From Bacteroidota bacterium (GTDB lineage: Bacteria; Bacteroidota; Bacteroidia; B-17B0; Aurantibacillaceae): a stretch of DNA of 64,000 bases. The DNA is taken from assembly GCA_947450025.1 (NCBI GenBank), contig CANFTW010000003.1, positions 209,861-273,860 of the forward strand, given 5' to 3'. The position numbers were made by a program, and so were the translations under genes. The notes under the pieces were generated by a model. The model had not been told where the DNA came from. It searched no databases and worked only from the letters and a program-made list of their open reading frames with translations. Shown here in pieces: positions 49,301 through 57,345 of the stretch (positions are counted from its first letter, which is position 1; each line of letters begins with the position of its first letter).

Positions 49301-50977
49301 ATTGATAGTTAAAGACGATGTTGTGTTTCCTGGAATTAAAGCTAATGGAGAGGCGGTGTACCATTTATAATTTGACCCACCCGATTTAATAATCCAAGCT
49401 ACAGTTCCGCAAAAAGGAGCTTGTAGAGAGTAAAAAGTAGGCGCTGATATTCCAACATTGACGGTGGTTGTGGCGGTACCACAAAGGGCAGATGATACAG
49501 TTATACTATATGTTCCAGGAGATAAACCTGTGGCTGTTTGTGCATTTCCAACCGTGGCACCTAAACTATTTTGCCAGAGATAGGTATAGCCCGAGCTACT
49601 ACCCGTGGCCGCTACAATAGCCGTTCCACTATTTCCGTTAGGGCAGGATGGGGTAGAGCTAACACCTGTAATACTTACAGTAGTTATCGATACAGTAGTT
49701 TGAAAAACACTAGTGCAACCATTTGGAGCAGTCACATTACATGTAAATACTTGACCTGCAGTTACAGGAGTAATTGTTGCTGTTCCAGTATTTCCACCGT
49801 TAGCAGGTGTAACAGGCCCGCTAGGGCCAGTCCATTGGTAAGTGTTATAGCCTGCAGGAGCAGTTAATATTGTTGTGTTTGATCCAGCGCAAAAACTCGC
49901 CACAGCGCCTCCTTGTCCACATTGAGCATCTACGTAAGCATAACCAAAATGGCCTCCTTGTGCGCAATCACCTACATAAAACTCAACGTTAACAGCGGTA
50001 ACTGTTGGGTAGTTGGAAAAATCAAAGGCAAAAGTTTGCCATTGTCTATACATTCTTCCAAATCCAATAACTCCATCTGTCCAAGTTGGGTCATACATTG
50101 GGGAAGATGGATTTGTTAAGGCAGAGTTACAAGCCACTGTGTAGACAGAGCATCCTGGGACATTATTTCCATTTTGATCAGTAACTTTTACAGAAAAATA
50201 AGGTTGATCGTCCGCAGTATGAGATCCATTCTCTAACACTAAAGCATAAGACACTGAAAAACTTTTATTATTAGGGTTTAAAGTCATATTGTAATTAACT
50301 TTACTAGCCCTATAACCTGCTACGGCACCATTTAATCTAACAGAGGCAGGGCCACCTAAAGGATTTACAACAGGAATTTCAGAAACAGTTTGAGTTCCAA
50401 CCACTTTACAAGCAATAGAATCCCACCCAACACAATTTGGGTAAACACTATTTGTTGCAGGAGTTGTCATGACCGTGTGGTAATTAATAGTATTTACTAA
50501 ACTAACGTTATTGCCTGCAGAATTGACAATTGTTGGAGAGGTTTGAGTATATGCAGGAAATGCTGCGCCTATACCACCGTTTGAAACGGTACCATATCCT
50601 CCAGTCCAATTGGTAAAATTGCCTTGCTCAAAACCAGCATTAGGGCAATAAACATTTTGAGTTGAATTTGGCGAAGATGACCTGAAGATGCTAGCGTTAT
50701 TATTCCAGCTTTTGTAAATAGTTCCTGCATCATACACATCTGCATTTCCAACAGGTGTTCCTTTAGAAGGAGTATGATTGTGGTTTTTATGACTTAAATA
50801 GTCATTATGAAGGTATTGAACATAGCCTTCAACATCCGATTGTGCGATGCCTTTATCCTTAGCAATTTGATAAGCCTTTTTGATATCAAAGCCGTCAGGC
50901 AATTGAGCAAAAATTGTTTGCGAAAATAAAATTGATATGGATAATGATATCCATTTTATACAGATTGATTTTTTCAT
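46361..50977 (-). CDS. Secreted 1538-aa PKD/Ig-like protein with T9SS type B sorting domain
   Basis: A surface or secreted protein. Signal peptide 1-24 (ending TIFAQ), then an uncommon N-terminal helical stretch (GFDIKKAYQIAKDKG) with a His/Asn-rich segment. A MAM/jelly-roll-like region (about 100-350) is followed by cysteine-rich Ig-like repeats in the middle, including a fibronectin-like portion around 700-900. Two PKD domains lie at about 1285-1360 (IWDFGDGTP) and 1370-1440. A type B sorting domain covers about 1445-1538 (LYVPNAFTPGVDGLNDVF). It is exported by the type IX system and attached through the PorP-type route by inference. Ligand unknown. Single gene with promoter at 50997 and terminator at 46312. 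Confidence 0.88.
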   Translation of the reverse strand: MKKSICIKWISLSISILFSQTIFAQLPDGFDIKKAYQIAKDKGIAQSDVEGYVQYLHNDYLSHKNHNHTPSKGTPVGNADVYDAGTIYKSWNNNASIFRSSSPNSTQNVYCPNAGFEQGNFTNWTGGYGTVSNGGIGAAFPAYTQTSPTIVNSAGNNVSLVNTINYHTVMTTPATNSVYPNCVGWDSIACKVVGTQTVSEIPVVNPLGGPASVRLNGAVAGYRASKVNYNMTLNPNNKSFSVSYALVLENGSHTADDQPYFSVKVTDQNGNNVPGCSVYTVACNSALTNPSSPMYDPTWTDGVIGFGRMYRQWQTFAFDFSNYPTVTAVNVEFYVGDCAQGGHFGYAYVDAQCGQGGAVASFCAGSNTTILTAPAGYNTYQWTGPSGPVTPANGGNTGTATITPVTAGQVFTCNVTAPNGCTSVFQTTVSITTVSITGVSSTPSCPNGNSGTAIVAATGSSSGYTYLWQNSLGATVGNAQTATGLSPGTYSITVSSALCGTATTTVNVGISAPTFYSLQAPFCGTVAWIIKSGGSNYKWYTASPLALIPGNTTSSLTINAPVNGASYFLVYTTASGCKDSINYVLTQQPGGSIYASNIKSICVGNNNSYASINLQTSAPPVYSYSVTGPGGYSSTLLNTSSLKDSITGLSIGVYSVTVFDGQCLYNSTFTVAPFVYSYTLTPQTSTICSSNSGSLAVNFGNTTPTTCGLSSSGGCTTPNLITIGNGTSVNSTTSYPAIYGNWYRNTRHQILYTAAELTAAGVIPGKISSISWNITSISGTTTYPDFTIKLKCTSVTDLSPLAFDQVGLTQVYYSPSINITTGWNTYQFPVAYEWDGVSNLLIDVCNSQTPAYTTNSSSPYTTTPFISVRYFNSDGTVACPIATAFSTSSNRPNIRFQNCGGSNPSAFTYSWSPTTGLVSPTSYTTVANPSVTTVYNVVVNPIGQTNCAQTQSATINVIVAATPTITAVGPLCSNASSLNLQVTPTGGTWTGSGSATTPSGVFTPSIAAIGNNTYTYTIGGGSCSSTGTTAISIEQYVPSTITGSISTLCITNPTINLSTALSTSTLGVGVWSGNGVTGSTFDPLAAGSGTHTLTYSTNSMPTTTLCPSASTISVIVNSIPQPTISTAGPFCDNFATQQMTVTPSGGVWTAAAGTSVSASGVFNPGASLIGNNAMYYTLTNSPCVIVDTIIVSVVKFIPANIIGALGPYCIYDAQTNLQALAQYPGGVWFGNGVTGTNFSPTLAGAGTSVVSYSTDPAPSGLCPDTKTLSILVNAKPNANAVPNINSGCNPVTVDYATTTVNTGTAIWDFGDGTPVDTGLFVNHTYTTPGTYTATLYYTDNIGCKDTTASSSGITVFAMPIASFDPSVLETTVVSGQIDFTNQSTVLANNTYSWDIGGLYSSTQVDETYLFTTSGNYVVTLIATSNEGCVDDTSIIVKINPDVVLYVPNAFTPGVDGLNDVFQIFLPPTGVDYSTFQLLIYDRWGELIFKTNDVNNSWNGARNNSGPVLKQDVYVWKISFKDDKKKGYEKVGHVSLIPK

Positions 50978-50996
50978 TGTAAACTAATTAACAGTA

Positions 50997-51004
50997 CAAA
51001 GTTA
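50997..51004 (-). promoter_or_regulatory. Bacteroidota -7 promoter element for the 1538-aa adhesin gene
   Basis: On the minus strand TAACTTTG matches TAnnTTTG, 19 bp upstream of the ATG at 50977. The -33 region is not clear. Confidence 0.55.
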
Positions 51005-51088
51005 CGCCAAAATCAATCTAAAACACACTTATTTACTCGTTAAAACTGTACTTCTACGAAATCGTCTCCAAATTTTGGACAAAAGTTG

Positions 51089-51613
51089 TTAAGAAATTAC
51101 CGGAGGGGGCTCCATAATATGTCCACACGATTTACAGGTGCACAAATCTTTGGAATTGTAAAACGTAGAAAAAACGCCTTGAAATTGCGTGGCAATATCA
51201 TTCAAAACAAATTTTTCTTCATATAATTTTGTGTTACATTTTTCACAAAACCACATTAAGCCATCCATTTCTCCTTCTCTTCTTTTTCGTTCCATCACTA
51301 ACCCAATTGTATCTTTAAAACGTATAGGATTATGAGGAACTTTAGGAGGAAGTAAAAAAATATCTCCTTCGTTAATAGGAACCTGAACAGCTTTACCATC
51401 TTCTTGAATAGTTACGATAATGTTTCCTTCTAATTGATAGAAAAACTCTTCACTTTCATTGTAATGAAAATCTTTGCGAGAATTTGGGCCACCAACAACC
51501 ATTACAATAAATTCTGAATCTTTATAAATAACTTTATTATTTACAGGAGGCTTGAGTAAATGACGATTTTCGTCAATCCATTTTTTAAAGTTGAACGGTC
51601 TAGTTGTGCTCAT
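51089..51613 (-). CDS. haaO: 3-hydroxyanthranilate 3,4-dioxygenase
   Basis: A 174-residue cupin dioxygenase that cleaves 3-hydroxyanthranilate on the tryptophan-kynurenine route to quinolinate. Iron ligands are His50, Glu56 and His94 (DFHYNESEEFF and PPKVPHNP), with Arg46 nearby. The bacterial C-terminal rubredoxin-like iron site is intact (CEKC, Cys123/126, and CKSC, Cys160/163). It lies 32 bp downstream of an enoyl-CoA hydratase gene and is probably co-transcribed with it. Other kynurenine-pathway genes are not in the window. The product could feed NAD synthesis or tryptophan breakdown. Confidence 0.93.
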   Translation of the reverse strand: MSTTRPFNFKKWIDENRHLLKPPVNNKVIYKDSEFIVMVVGGPNSRKDFHYNESEEFFYQLEGNIIVTIQEDGKAVQVPINEGDIFLLPPKVPHNPIRFKDTIGLVMERKRREGEMDGLMWFCEKCNTKLYEEKFVLNDIATQFQGVFSTFYNSKDLCTCKSCGHIMEPPPVIS

Positions 51614-51645
51614 AATAGTATTAAATAGTAATAATATTAGATAAA

Positions 51646-52440
51646 TTAGTTTCCTGGAAAATTTGCTTTTCTTTTTTCTAAGAAAGCAGATACTCCTTCT
51701 TTAAAATCACCGGTAGCAAAGCTTTTTCCAAATTCTTCAATTTCTACTTCATATCCGTTTTGCTTATTGTTATAACCAGCATTAATTACTTTAATAGCTG
51801 TTTTAACAGCTACAGGCGATTTCGTTAATATCTTAGAGGTAATGTCAAAACATTTATTTAATAATTCCTCAGGTGTAGTGATATGATTTACTAATCCCCA
51901 TTTATAAGCATCTTCAGAGCTAATCATATCTGCCGTTACAATCATTTCAAAGGCTTTTCCTTTGCCAACTAGTTGAGCTAAACGTTGTGTTCCTCCGTAT
52001 CCCGGAATAACACCTAAACTTACTTCAGGTAAGCCCATTTTAGCTGTATTGCTCGCAACTCTCATATGACAAGCTAAAGCAAGCTCTAATCCACCGCCTA
52101 AAGCAAATCCATTTATGGCTGCGATAACAGGTTTAGAGTAGTTCTCAATAAAATTAAAGATTTTAAAATGTCCAATGGAGCTTAATTGTTTCCCTTCTTC
52201 AACACTAAAATTCGCAAACTCTGCAATATCAGCTCCAGCCACAAATGCCTTTTGCCCAGAGCCTGTAATAATTAAAGCACGAATGTTTTTATTATTTTCA
52301 GCATCTACAAAAGTTTCATGAAGCTCTTCAATAGTTTGTTTATTTAAAGCGTTTAATTTATCTGGGCGATTAATTGTAATAACTAATACCTCATTTTTAA
52401 TTTCGGTGGTTATGTTTTCTAAAGCCATCTCTACTGTCAT
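51646..52440 (-). CDS. Enoyl-CoA hydratase/isomerase
   Basis: A 264-residue crotonase-fold enzyme. Both catalytic glutamates are present, in the oxyanion motifs ALGGGLELALACH (about 115-127) and EVSLGVIPGYGGTQRL (about 139-154). It probably hydrates short-chain enoyl-CoA in beta-oxidation. The ATG at 52440 gives MTVEMALENITTE; the second ATG at 52428 (MALENITTE) fits common N-termini equally well. A -7 promoter element lies 23 bp upstream. It is followed by haaO, so it may be part of an aromatic or tryptophan catabolic unit, or a convenience pairing. Confidence 0.92.
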   Translation of the reverse strand: MTVEMALENITTEIKNEVLVITINRPDKLNALNKQTIEELHETFVDAENNKNIRALIITGSGQKAFVAGADIAEFANFSVEEGKQLSSIGHFKIFNFIENYSKPVIAAINGFALGGGLELALACHMRVASNTAKMGLPEVSLGVIPGYGGTQRLAQLVGKGKAFEMIVTADMISSEDAYKWGLVNHITTPEELLNKCFDITSKILTKSPVAVKTAIKVINAGYNNKQNGYEVEIEEFGKSFATGDFKEGVSAFLEKRKANFPGN

Positions 52441-52462
52441 TTTCGTTTGTTTTTGATAAAGG

Positions 52463-52470
52463 CAAATATA
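52463..52470 (-). promoter_or_regulatory. Bacteroidota -7 promoter element for the enoyl-CoA hydratase-haaO unit
   Basis: On the minus strand TATATTTG matches TAnnTTTG, 22 bp upstream of the first ATG. Confidence 0.55.
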
Positions 52471-52711
52471 ATGCGATAAGGATATATTCGTTAAAAAGTT
52501 ATTAACCCATTTTAGAAGTGAAATTCCATTTTTCGGATAAAAAATATTTGATGACTTTTAAAAACCTTTACTCACAAGTATTTACATGGCATATGTTGAT
52601 TTAAATGAAACGAACTTTATTGAGTATAGAACGGCTAAATGTTGAAATCATTATAGTGTAGACTCACATCTGTTTCAAAAAAAATTTTTGTACCAAAAGT
52701 GAGCAGGTCTT

Positions 52712-53542
52712 TTAAAGACAAATTCTTTTTGCAATAAACCAGTTGTTTAAAAGATTTTTTCTATTATAAATCATGGCTTGTTTAGTTTCAAAGTCAATTA
52801 AGGAAGCATTTGCTTCTTGAAGGATAGCTTGACCTGCTGCAGTATCCCATTCCATTGTTGGCCCAAATCTAGGATATTCATCTGCAAGACCTTCGGCTAC
52901 CCAACACATTTTAATGCTGCTGCCAGTGGAAACAATATCAACATGAGCATGAGTTAATTTTAAATTTTCAATATAGTGATAAGTTTCAGTGCTCATATGT
53001 GAGCGGCTAGCTACTACAACATAGTTTTTTCTGTCAGACACCAACGGTAGTTTTGAGGCGATAGCTAATAAGTTTTCTAATGTTGAGGTTTCAATGGAAT
53101 CAATCAACGAAGTAAAAATCTCACTTGAAATTTTAAAAGAACCAAAACCCTTTGCGGCAAAATATAAAACTTTAAAAACTGGCGAATAAATAACACCAAT
53201 GGTTGGAGTATTATTTTCTACTAAAGCAATGTTAACAGTAAATTCACCATTACGTTTTACAAATTCTTTAGTTCCATCAAGCGGATCAACAATCCATAGT
53301 TTATCCCAACGACTTCTTATTTCATATTCATCATGAACCCCTTCTTCGCTTAATACAGGAATATCAAATTGTTTTAGTACTTCAATGATTTTGTTGCTTG
53401 CCTTTTTATCTGCCAAAGTTAATGGAGAGTTGTCTTCTTTATATTCAATATTAAAATTGGTTTCGTATACATCAATAATTTCTTTTCCTGCTTGCACTGC
53501 AGCAATAATTGCTTGATGTAATAATTGGCGATACATATTCAA
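52712..53542 (-). CDS. cysQ: 3'(2'),5'-bisphosphate nucleotidase
   Basis: A 276-residue CysQ of the inositol monophosphatase superfamily, which removes the 3' phosphate of PAP(S) produced by sulfate assimilation. Metal-binding motifs: LSEEG (about 78), WIVDPLDGTKEF (about 98-109) and WDTAAGQAIL (about 234). Magnesium-dependent and cytosolic or membrane-associated. It is 40 bp after feoB and probably shares its transcript, though a functional link to iron uptake is not known. The 271 bp upstream of the enoyl-CoA hydratase gene (52441-52711) contains nothing recognisable apart from that gene's promoter. Confidence 0.94.
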   Translation of the reverse strand: MNMYRQLLHQAIIAAVQAGKEIIDVYETNFNIEYKEDNSPLTLADKKASNKIIEVLKQFDIPVLSEEGVHDEYEIRSRWDKLWIVDPLDGTKEFVKRNGEFTVNIALVENNTPTIGVIYSPVFKVLYFAAKGFGSFKISSEIFTSLIDSIETSTLENLLAIASKLPLVSDRKNYVVVASRSHMSTETYHYIENLKLTHAHVDIVSTGSSIKMCWVAEGLADEYPRFGPTMEWDTAAGQAILQEANASLIDFETKQAMIYNRKNLLNNWFIAKRICL

Positions 53543-53582
53543 TTTATTTAGGATAAAGTTTAAATATACTAACTTAATCGCG

Positions 53583-55619
53583 TTAGCTGAATACGGAATA
53601 AATTACAAAAGAGGATACATAAGCTAAGCCCGTCATAAAAACTAATTGTATTGCAGGCCATTTCCAATGTTTAGTTTCGCGGTAAGTTGTTGCAAGTGTG
53701 CTCATACATTGCATGGCAAACACATAAAACACTAATAACGACCAACACACTGCATTTGAATAAGATGGTTCCTGTGTGCCGAATTTTTTTTCAGTAATTA
53801 ACTTTTCACGTAAAGTCTCCGTATTGTCAGAGTCTCCGCTACTATATATGGTAGCCATTGTTCCTACAAAAACTTCTCTAGCGGCAAATGAAGTGATTAA
53901 AGCAATTCCGATTTTCCAATCAAAACCTAATGGTTTAATAACGGGCTCCATTTTTTTACCTAAAACACCAGCATAGGAAGCTTCTAGTTTTTGCGATTGC
54001 ATTTGCGATGCATAAATTGTTTTTAAACTATCATTATTTGTATTTGCAATGGCGTCATGATATTCTTTTTCTATTTGTGTAAATTCACTCGATGGGGCAT
54101 GTGACGTTAAAAACCATAAAACCACCGAGATGGCTAAAATAATTTTTCCAGCGTCAAATAAAAAAACTTTTACTTTATCATAAACTAACATAGCTACCGT
54201 TTGCCATTGAGGTTTTCTGTATATAGGTAACTCCATGATGAAGTAACTTTGTTCGGATGTTTTTAAAATACGTTTCAGAATTAAGGCAGCGATTAATGCC
54301 GCAACAAAACCTAATACATACATGGCCATTAATACTAAGCCCTGATAGTTTAAACCTAAAAAGGTTTGTTTACCTGCAAACATAATACTAATAAGTAGCG
54401 TGTAAACAGGTAATCGTGCAGAACAACTAATTAATGGTGTTACTAAAATAGTGATGATTCTGTCTTTCCAATTGGTAATGGTTCGAGTACTCATAATAGA
54501 AGGAACAGCACAAGCAACACTACTAATCATGGGGATAACCGATTTGCCATTTAGTCCAAAACGGCGCATCACTTTATCTAAAATAAAACTTGCGCGCGCC
54601 ATGTAACCAGTATCTTCAAGAATAGCAATAAAGAAAAACAGTAAGGCAATTTGAGGCACAAATACTACAATCCCACTAATGCCAGCTAAAACGCCATTCA
54701 CAAGTAAATCATTTAATTTACCTTCTGGTAAAACATGCGCTGTTAAGTTCATTAAATGAGAAAATCCTTCTTCTATCCAAGTCATTGGATATTCAGCAAC
54801 GTAAAATATAAATTGAAAGATGATAAATAATACAAAGAAGAAAAAGGCAAAACCAAAAAATTTATGTGTAAAAAATACATCTAGTTTTTGTGTGATGCTT
54901 TTACTTAATTGTTCGGGTTGTTTAATACACTTTGCGACGATGTAATTTATTTTTGAAAACCGGCGAATATTATCTTCTAGTTCAAATGATTTGATAACTG
55001 ATTCCTTGGAAGTGTTTTCTAAAAATTGTGATTCAATAATTTGTTTATATGAATTGGTATGAGGTAATATCTGTTTTTGTTTTTCAAAATTATAAAAAAT
55101 AGAATCTGAAATTTTAGCGTTTAGAATAGCGTCCTTAAGTTCTTGAATGCCTAATTTTTTTCTTGAATTTGTAGCAACAACAGGTATTCCAAGCAATTTT
55201 TCAAGCTCATCTTTGTATATAGTAATATTGTTTTTTTCAGCTTCATCAATCATGTTTAAAGCCATCACACATGGCATTTTTAAATCGATAACCTGAGTAG
55301 CAAGTAATAAATGTCGTTTTAAATTAGAGGAGTCAACCACAATAACCACTACATCAATTCTTTCTTGATCGTTAATTAATGCTTTGCAAGCAACTTCTTC
55401 ATCTATTGATTTTGGATATAAACTATATGTGCCAGGTAAATCTGTAATCTGAAAATCAGCATGATGATAATGGAACGAACCATAGTGTTTATCAACGGTA
55501 ACACCTGAGTAATTTCCGGTTTTTTGATGAAGACCAGTTAATGAATTAAATAGCGTTGATTTTCCGCTATTAGGATTGCCAATTAATGCAATGGAAATAT
55601 GTGATGATTTAGATGACAC
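53583..55619 (-). CDS. feoB: Ferrous iron transporter FeoB
   Basis: A 678-residue inner-membrane Fe(II) importer. The N-terminal G domain has GNPNSGKSTLFNSL (about 14-27), DLPGTYSLYP (about 60-69) and NMIDE (about 121-125), and a helical GDI-like linker follows. The membrane part carries the two conserved gate regions, including VPQIALLFFFIAILEDTGYM and SVACAVPSIMSTRTI, and the later CSARLPVYTLLI. It overlaps feoA by 11 bp, indicating coupled translation. Regulated by iron or oxygen in known cases; the leader here holds several inverted repeats (55864-55942). Confidence 0.96.
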   Translation of the reverse strand: MSSKSSHISIALIGNPNSGKSTLFNSLTGLHQKTGNYSGVTVDKHYGSFHYHHADFQITDLPGTYSLYPKSIDEEVACKALINDQERIDVVVIVVDSSNLKRHLLLATQVIDLKMPCVMALNMIDEAEKNNITIYKDELEKLLGIPVVATNSRKKLGIQELKDAILNAKISDSIFYNFEKQKQILPHTNSYKQIIESQFLENTSKESVIKSFELEDNIRRFSKINYIVAKCIKQPEQLSKSITQKLDVFFTHKFFGFAFFFFVLFIIFQFIFYVAEYPMTWIEEGFSHLMNLTAHVLPEGKLNDLLVNGVLAGISGIVVFVPQIALLFFFIAILEDTGYMARASFILDKVMRRFGLNGKSVIPMISSVACAVPSIMSTRTITNWKDRIITILVTPLISCSARLPVYTLLISIMFAGKQTFLGLNYQGLVLMAMYVLGFVAALIAALILKRILKTSEQSYFIMELPIYRKPQWQTVAMLVYDKVKVFLFDAGKIILAISVVLWFLTSHAPSSEFTQIEKEYHDAIANTNNDSLKTIYASQMQSQKLEASYAGVLGKKMEPVIKPLGFDWKIGIALITSFAAREVFVGTMATIYSSGDSDNTETLREKLITEKKFGTQEPSYSNAVCWSLLVFYVFAMQCMSTLATTYRETKHWKWPAIQLVFMTGLAYVSSFVIYSVFS

Positions 55620-55863
55620 AGGATTCGACTGTATTTTCAGGATTTATTTTTACAATAATCGTTGCAGCCTCTTGCTTACGTAAACTTAATAAATAACCCG
55701 AAACCTCAATGGCAATTGGATCTCCAAGAGGAGCTATATGACATAATTTTATTTTTTCGCCTGGCAAACAACCCATTTCAATAAACTTTAACGATAAAAA
55801 ATTATCGGTAAATTCTTGTATTGTGGCTGTTTGGCCTAACTTTAAGGTATCGAGTGTAATCAT
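55609..55863 (-). CDS. feoA: Ferrous iron transport accessory protein FeoA
   Basis: An 84-residue SH3-like FeoA (LGQTATIQEF, FIEMGCLPGEKIKL, DPIAIEVSGYLLSLRKQEA). It stimulates FeoB. The ATG abuts a 15 bp hairpin (55864-55897), so there is hardly any space for a ribosome site outside the stem. The last 11 bp overlap feoB. Confidence 0.95.
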   Translation of the reverse strand: MITLDTLKLGQTATIQEFTDNFLSLKFIEMGCLPGEKIKLCHIAPLGDPIAIEVSGYLLSLRKQEAATIIVKINPENTVESCVI

Positions 55864-55897
55864 AAAAGCAGATAAAAATACGTTTTTATCTGCTTTT
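55864..55897 (-). terminator. Perfect hairpin abutting the feoA start codon
   Basis: A 15 bp stem AAAAGCAGATAAAAA / TTTTTATCTGCTTTT with a TACG loop, directly in front of the feoA ATG. It can end the upstream DUF6427-like transcript (stop 94 bp upstream). It would also sit in the 5' leader of any feoAB transcript started further up, acting as a possible attenuator or translation block. Confidence 0.75.
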
Positions 55898-55901
55898 TAC
55901 T

Positions 55902-55942
55902 CATACCTTAAAAGTGGTATGTTTTCGAGTAAATCATTACTC
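55902..55942. promoter_or_regulatory. Two inverted repeats in the feoAB leader
   Basis: CATACC-N8-GGTATG (55902-55921) and GAGTAA-N4-TTACTC (55927-55942) are perfect 6 bp inverted repeats stacked between the hairpin and the upstream gene. They are candidate operators for an iron regulator or RNA structure. Neither matches a Fur or DtxR consensus I can recall. Confidence 0.4.
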
Positions 55943-55990
55943 CTTAAATCACATCAAAATAGTTTAGGGTTGTATAACAAAAACAAACAC

Positions 55991-56980
55991 TTAAATGATG
56001 CCAAGCGCATGAAAATAGATAATTGAAAACCCAGCTAAAAACAAAAACAATAAGGTGTTGGCTATTTTTATTTGTTTAATTTCAGACAGGTAGTCGCCAA
56101 TTAAAATACTCATTGGAATAATGCAAGGTAATAGAATCATATCAGATAATTGTTCAAAAAAGCCCATTAATAAACAAAAGGCAAACATCCACAGTAAAAT
56201 GTATTTTGTTTTTTGTGTTTTTACCTTTCCGCCAAATCCTTTTCCAAAATAATGGATTAACCCAAATCCCATTGTTAAGCACGAAACAATAATTAGTGTT
56301 AAATAATATTCGGAAATAATTGGCTTTTGCATAGTTGAGGTCGCTTCTTTCATCATGTTAAATACTGTAAATGCTTGGTTGGTGTTTAAATAACTCAAAC
56401 TAGCATAAATATATAATGGAGTTATAAGTCCGATTAATAGGATACTCCATTCGCGCCAATTAAAAGGGCGTAAAATAATGAGCGCAAAAAAACTTAGAGG
56501 AAATACAATGATGTAATGAATACAGAAAAAAGAAGACAAGCCCATAAATAAACCTGCTTTAAAAAATGCTGATAAGGCAGAATCTTGACGGTAACTTTGC
56601 ATTAAAAAATACAATGCAGGTAATATAAATATATTAGCCACTAATAATGGTTCAATGGTGCTTTTGGTGCTGGCAGAAAAAGCAAAGAGAATATAAAAAA
56701 AGGCGGGCAAATAATTAGTTTTAGAAGTTACTTCTTGCTCAATCGCTAAAAAATTGACAAAAAATGCTCCTAATAAAATAACCAAAAGTGTAATTAGATG
56801 ATTTGAGAGAATAGAAAGTCCTTTTCCAAAGAATAAATAATAAAGAATATGCTCTTTATAATTTATTAAAGAGTTATCTTGATTCTCAAACATAAAACTG
56901 CAGCCCCATGTGCCAAAGCAAAGCAATAACAGGATGATAATAGATAATTGGATATTATTTTTTAAAGGCCGAACAATCAT
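55991..56980 (-). CDS. DUF6427-like polytopic membrane protein
   Basis: A 329-residue protein with about nine or ten membrane segments and few charged loops. Conserved-looking stretches include RPFNWREWSILLIGLITPLYIY (about 172-193; NWREW motif) and FFCIHYIIVFPLSFFALI (about 154-171). It resembles the DUF6427 family of Bacteroidota, whose role is unknown. The next gene to the right is divergent and encodes a 66-residue membrane protein, the pairing seen for this family elsewhere. Transcribed away from that gene across a 73 bp gap. Confidence 0.7.
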   Translation of the reverse strand: MIVRPLKNNIQLSIIILLLLCFGTWGCSFMFENQDNSLINYKEHILYYLFFGKGLSILSNHLITLLVILLGAFFVNFLAIEQEVTSKTNYLPAFFYILFAFSASTKSTIEPLLVANIFILPALYFLMQSYRQDSALSAFFKAGLFMGLSSFFCIHYIIVFPLSFFALIILRPFNWREWSILLIGLITPLYIYASLSYLNTNQAFTVFNMMKEATSTMQKPIISEYYLTLIIVSCLTMGFGLIHYFGKGFGGKVKTQKTKYILLWMFAFCLLMGFFEQLSDMILLPCIIPMSILIGDYLSEIKQIKIANTLLFLFLAGFSIIYFHALGII

Positions 56981-57016
56981 TTTTTTAAGAAAATCGTTTT
57001 TTTTAAGAAAAAGTTC

Positions 57017-57024
57017 TATTTTTG
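57017..57024 (+). promoter_or_regulatory. Bacteroidota -7 promoter element for the 66-aa membrane protein
   Basis: TATTTTTG matches TAnnTTTG, 29 bp upstream of the ATG at 57054. It lies in the divergent 73 bp gap. Confidence 0.5.
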
Positions 57025-57053
57025 TGCTGTAAACTTAATAAAATTAGATTAAT

Positions 57054-57254
57054 ATGGCTTCTTTAATGATTACAATGACAGATGTTTTTTACGGAATTGG
57101 AGATTTTTCAAAATCGGTATTTAAAGGTATGGATGTTTTAGGACATGGGCCAAACATTATTTTATGGAGCATTATTGTTTTTTTATTGGGTTACCAAGTA
57201 AGACAAATTATAAAACAAAACAAAGAAGCTGATAAAAACGGCACATTAAGATAA
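57054..57254 (+). CDS. Small single-pass membrane protein
   Basis: A 66-residue protein with a probable single membrane helix (about 32-50, NIILWSIIVFLLGYQVRQII) and a charged C-terminal tail. Similar short proteins commonly lie beside the DUF6427-type gene in Bacteroidota, as here. Function unknown. It has its own terminator. Confidence 0.75.
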   Translation: MASLMITMTDVFYGIGDFSKSVFKGMDVLGHGPNIILWSIIVFLLGYQVRQIIKQNKEADKNGTLR

Positions 57255-57279
57255 TTTTTTCCATTTTATAGATTTTATT

Positions 57280-57309
57280 AAACCCTGATTTCTTAATCAG
57301 GGTTTTTTT
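57280..57309 (+). terminator. Terminator after the 66-aa gene
   Basis: Perfect 11 bp stem AAACCCTGATT / AATCAGGGTTT with TCTT loop and T-run. Confidence 0.92.
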
Positions 57310-57345
57310 GTATAGCTTAGTCATTCTTATTTATAAATTAAGAAT

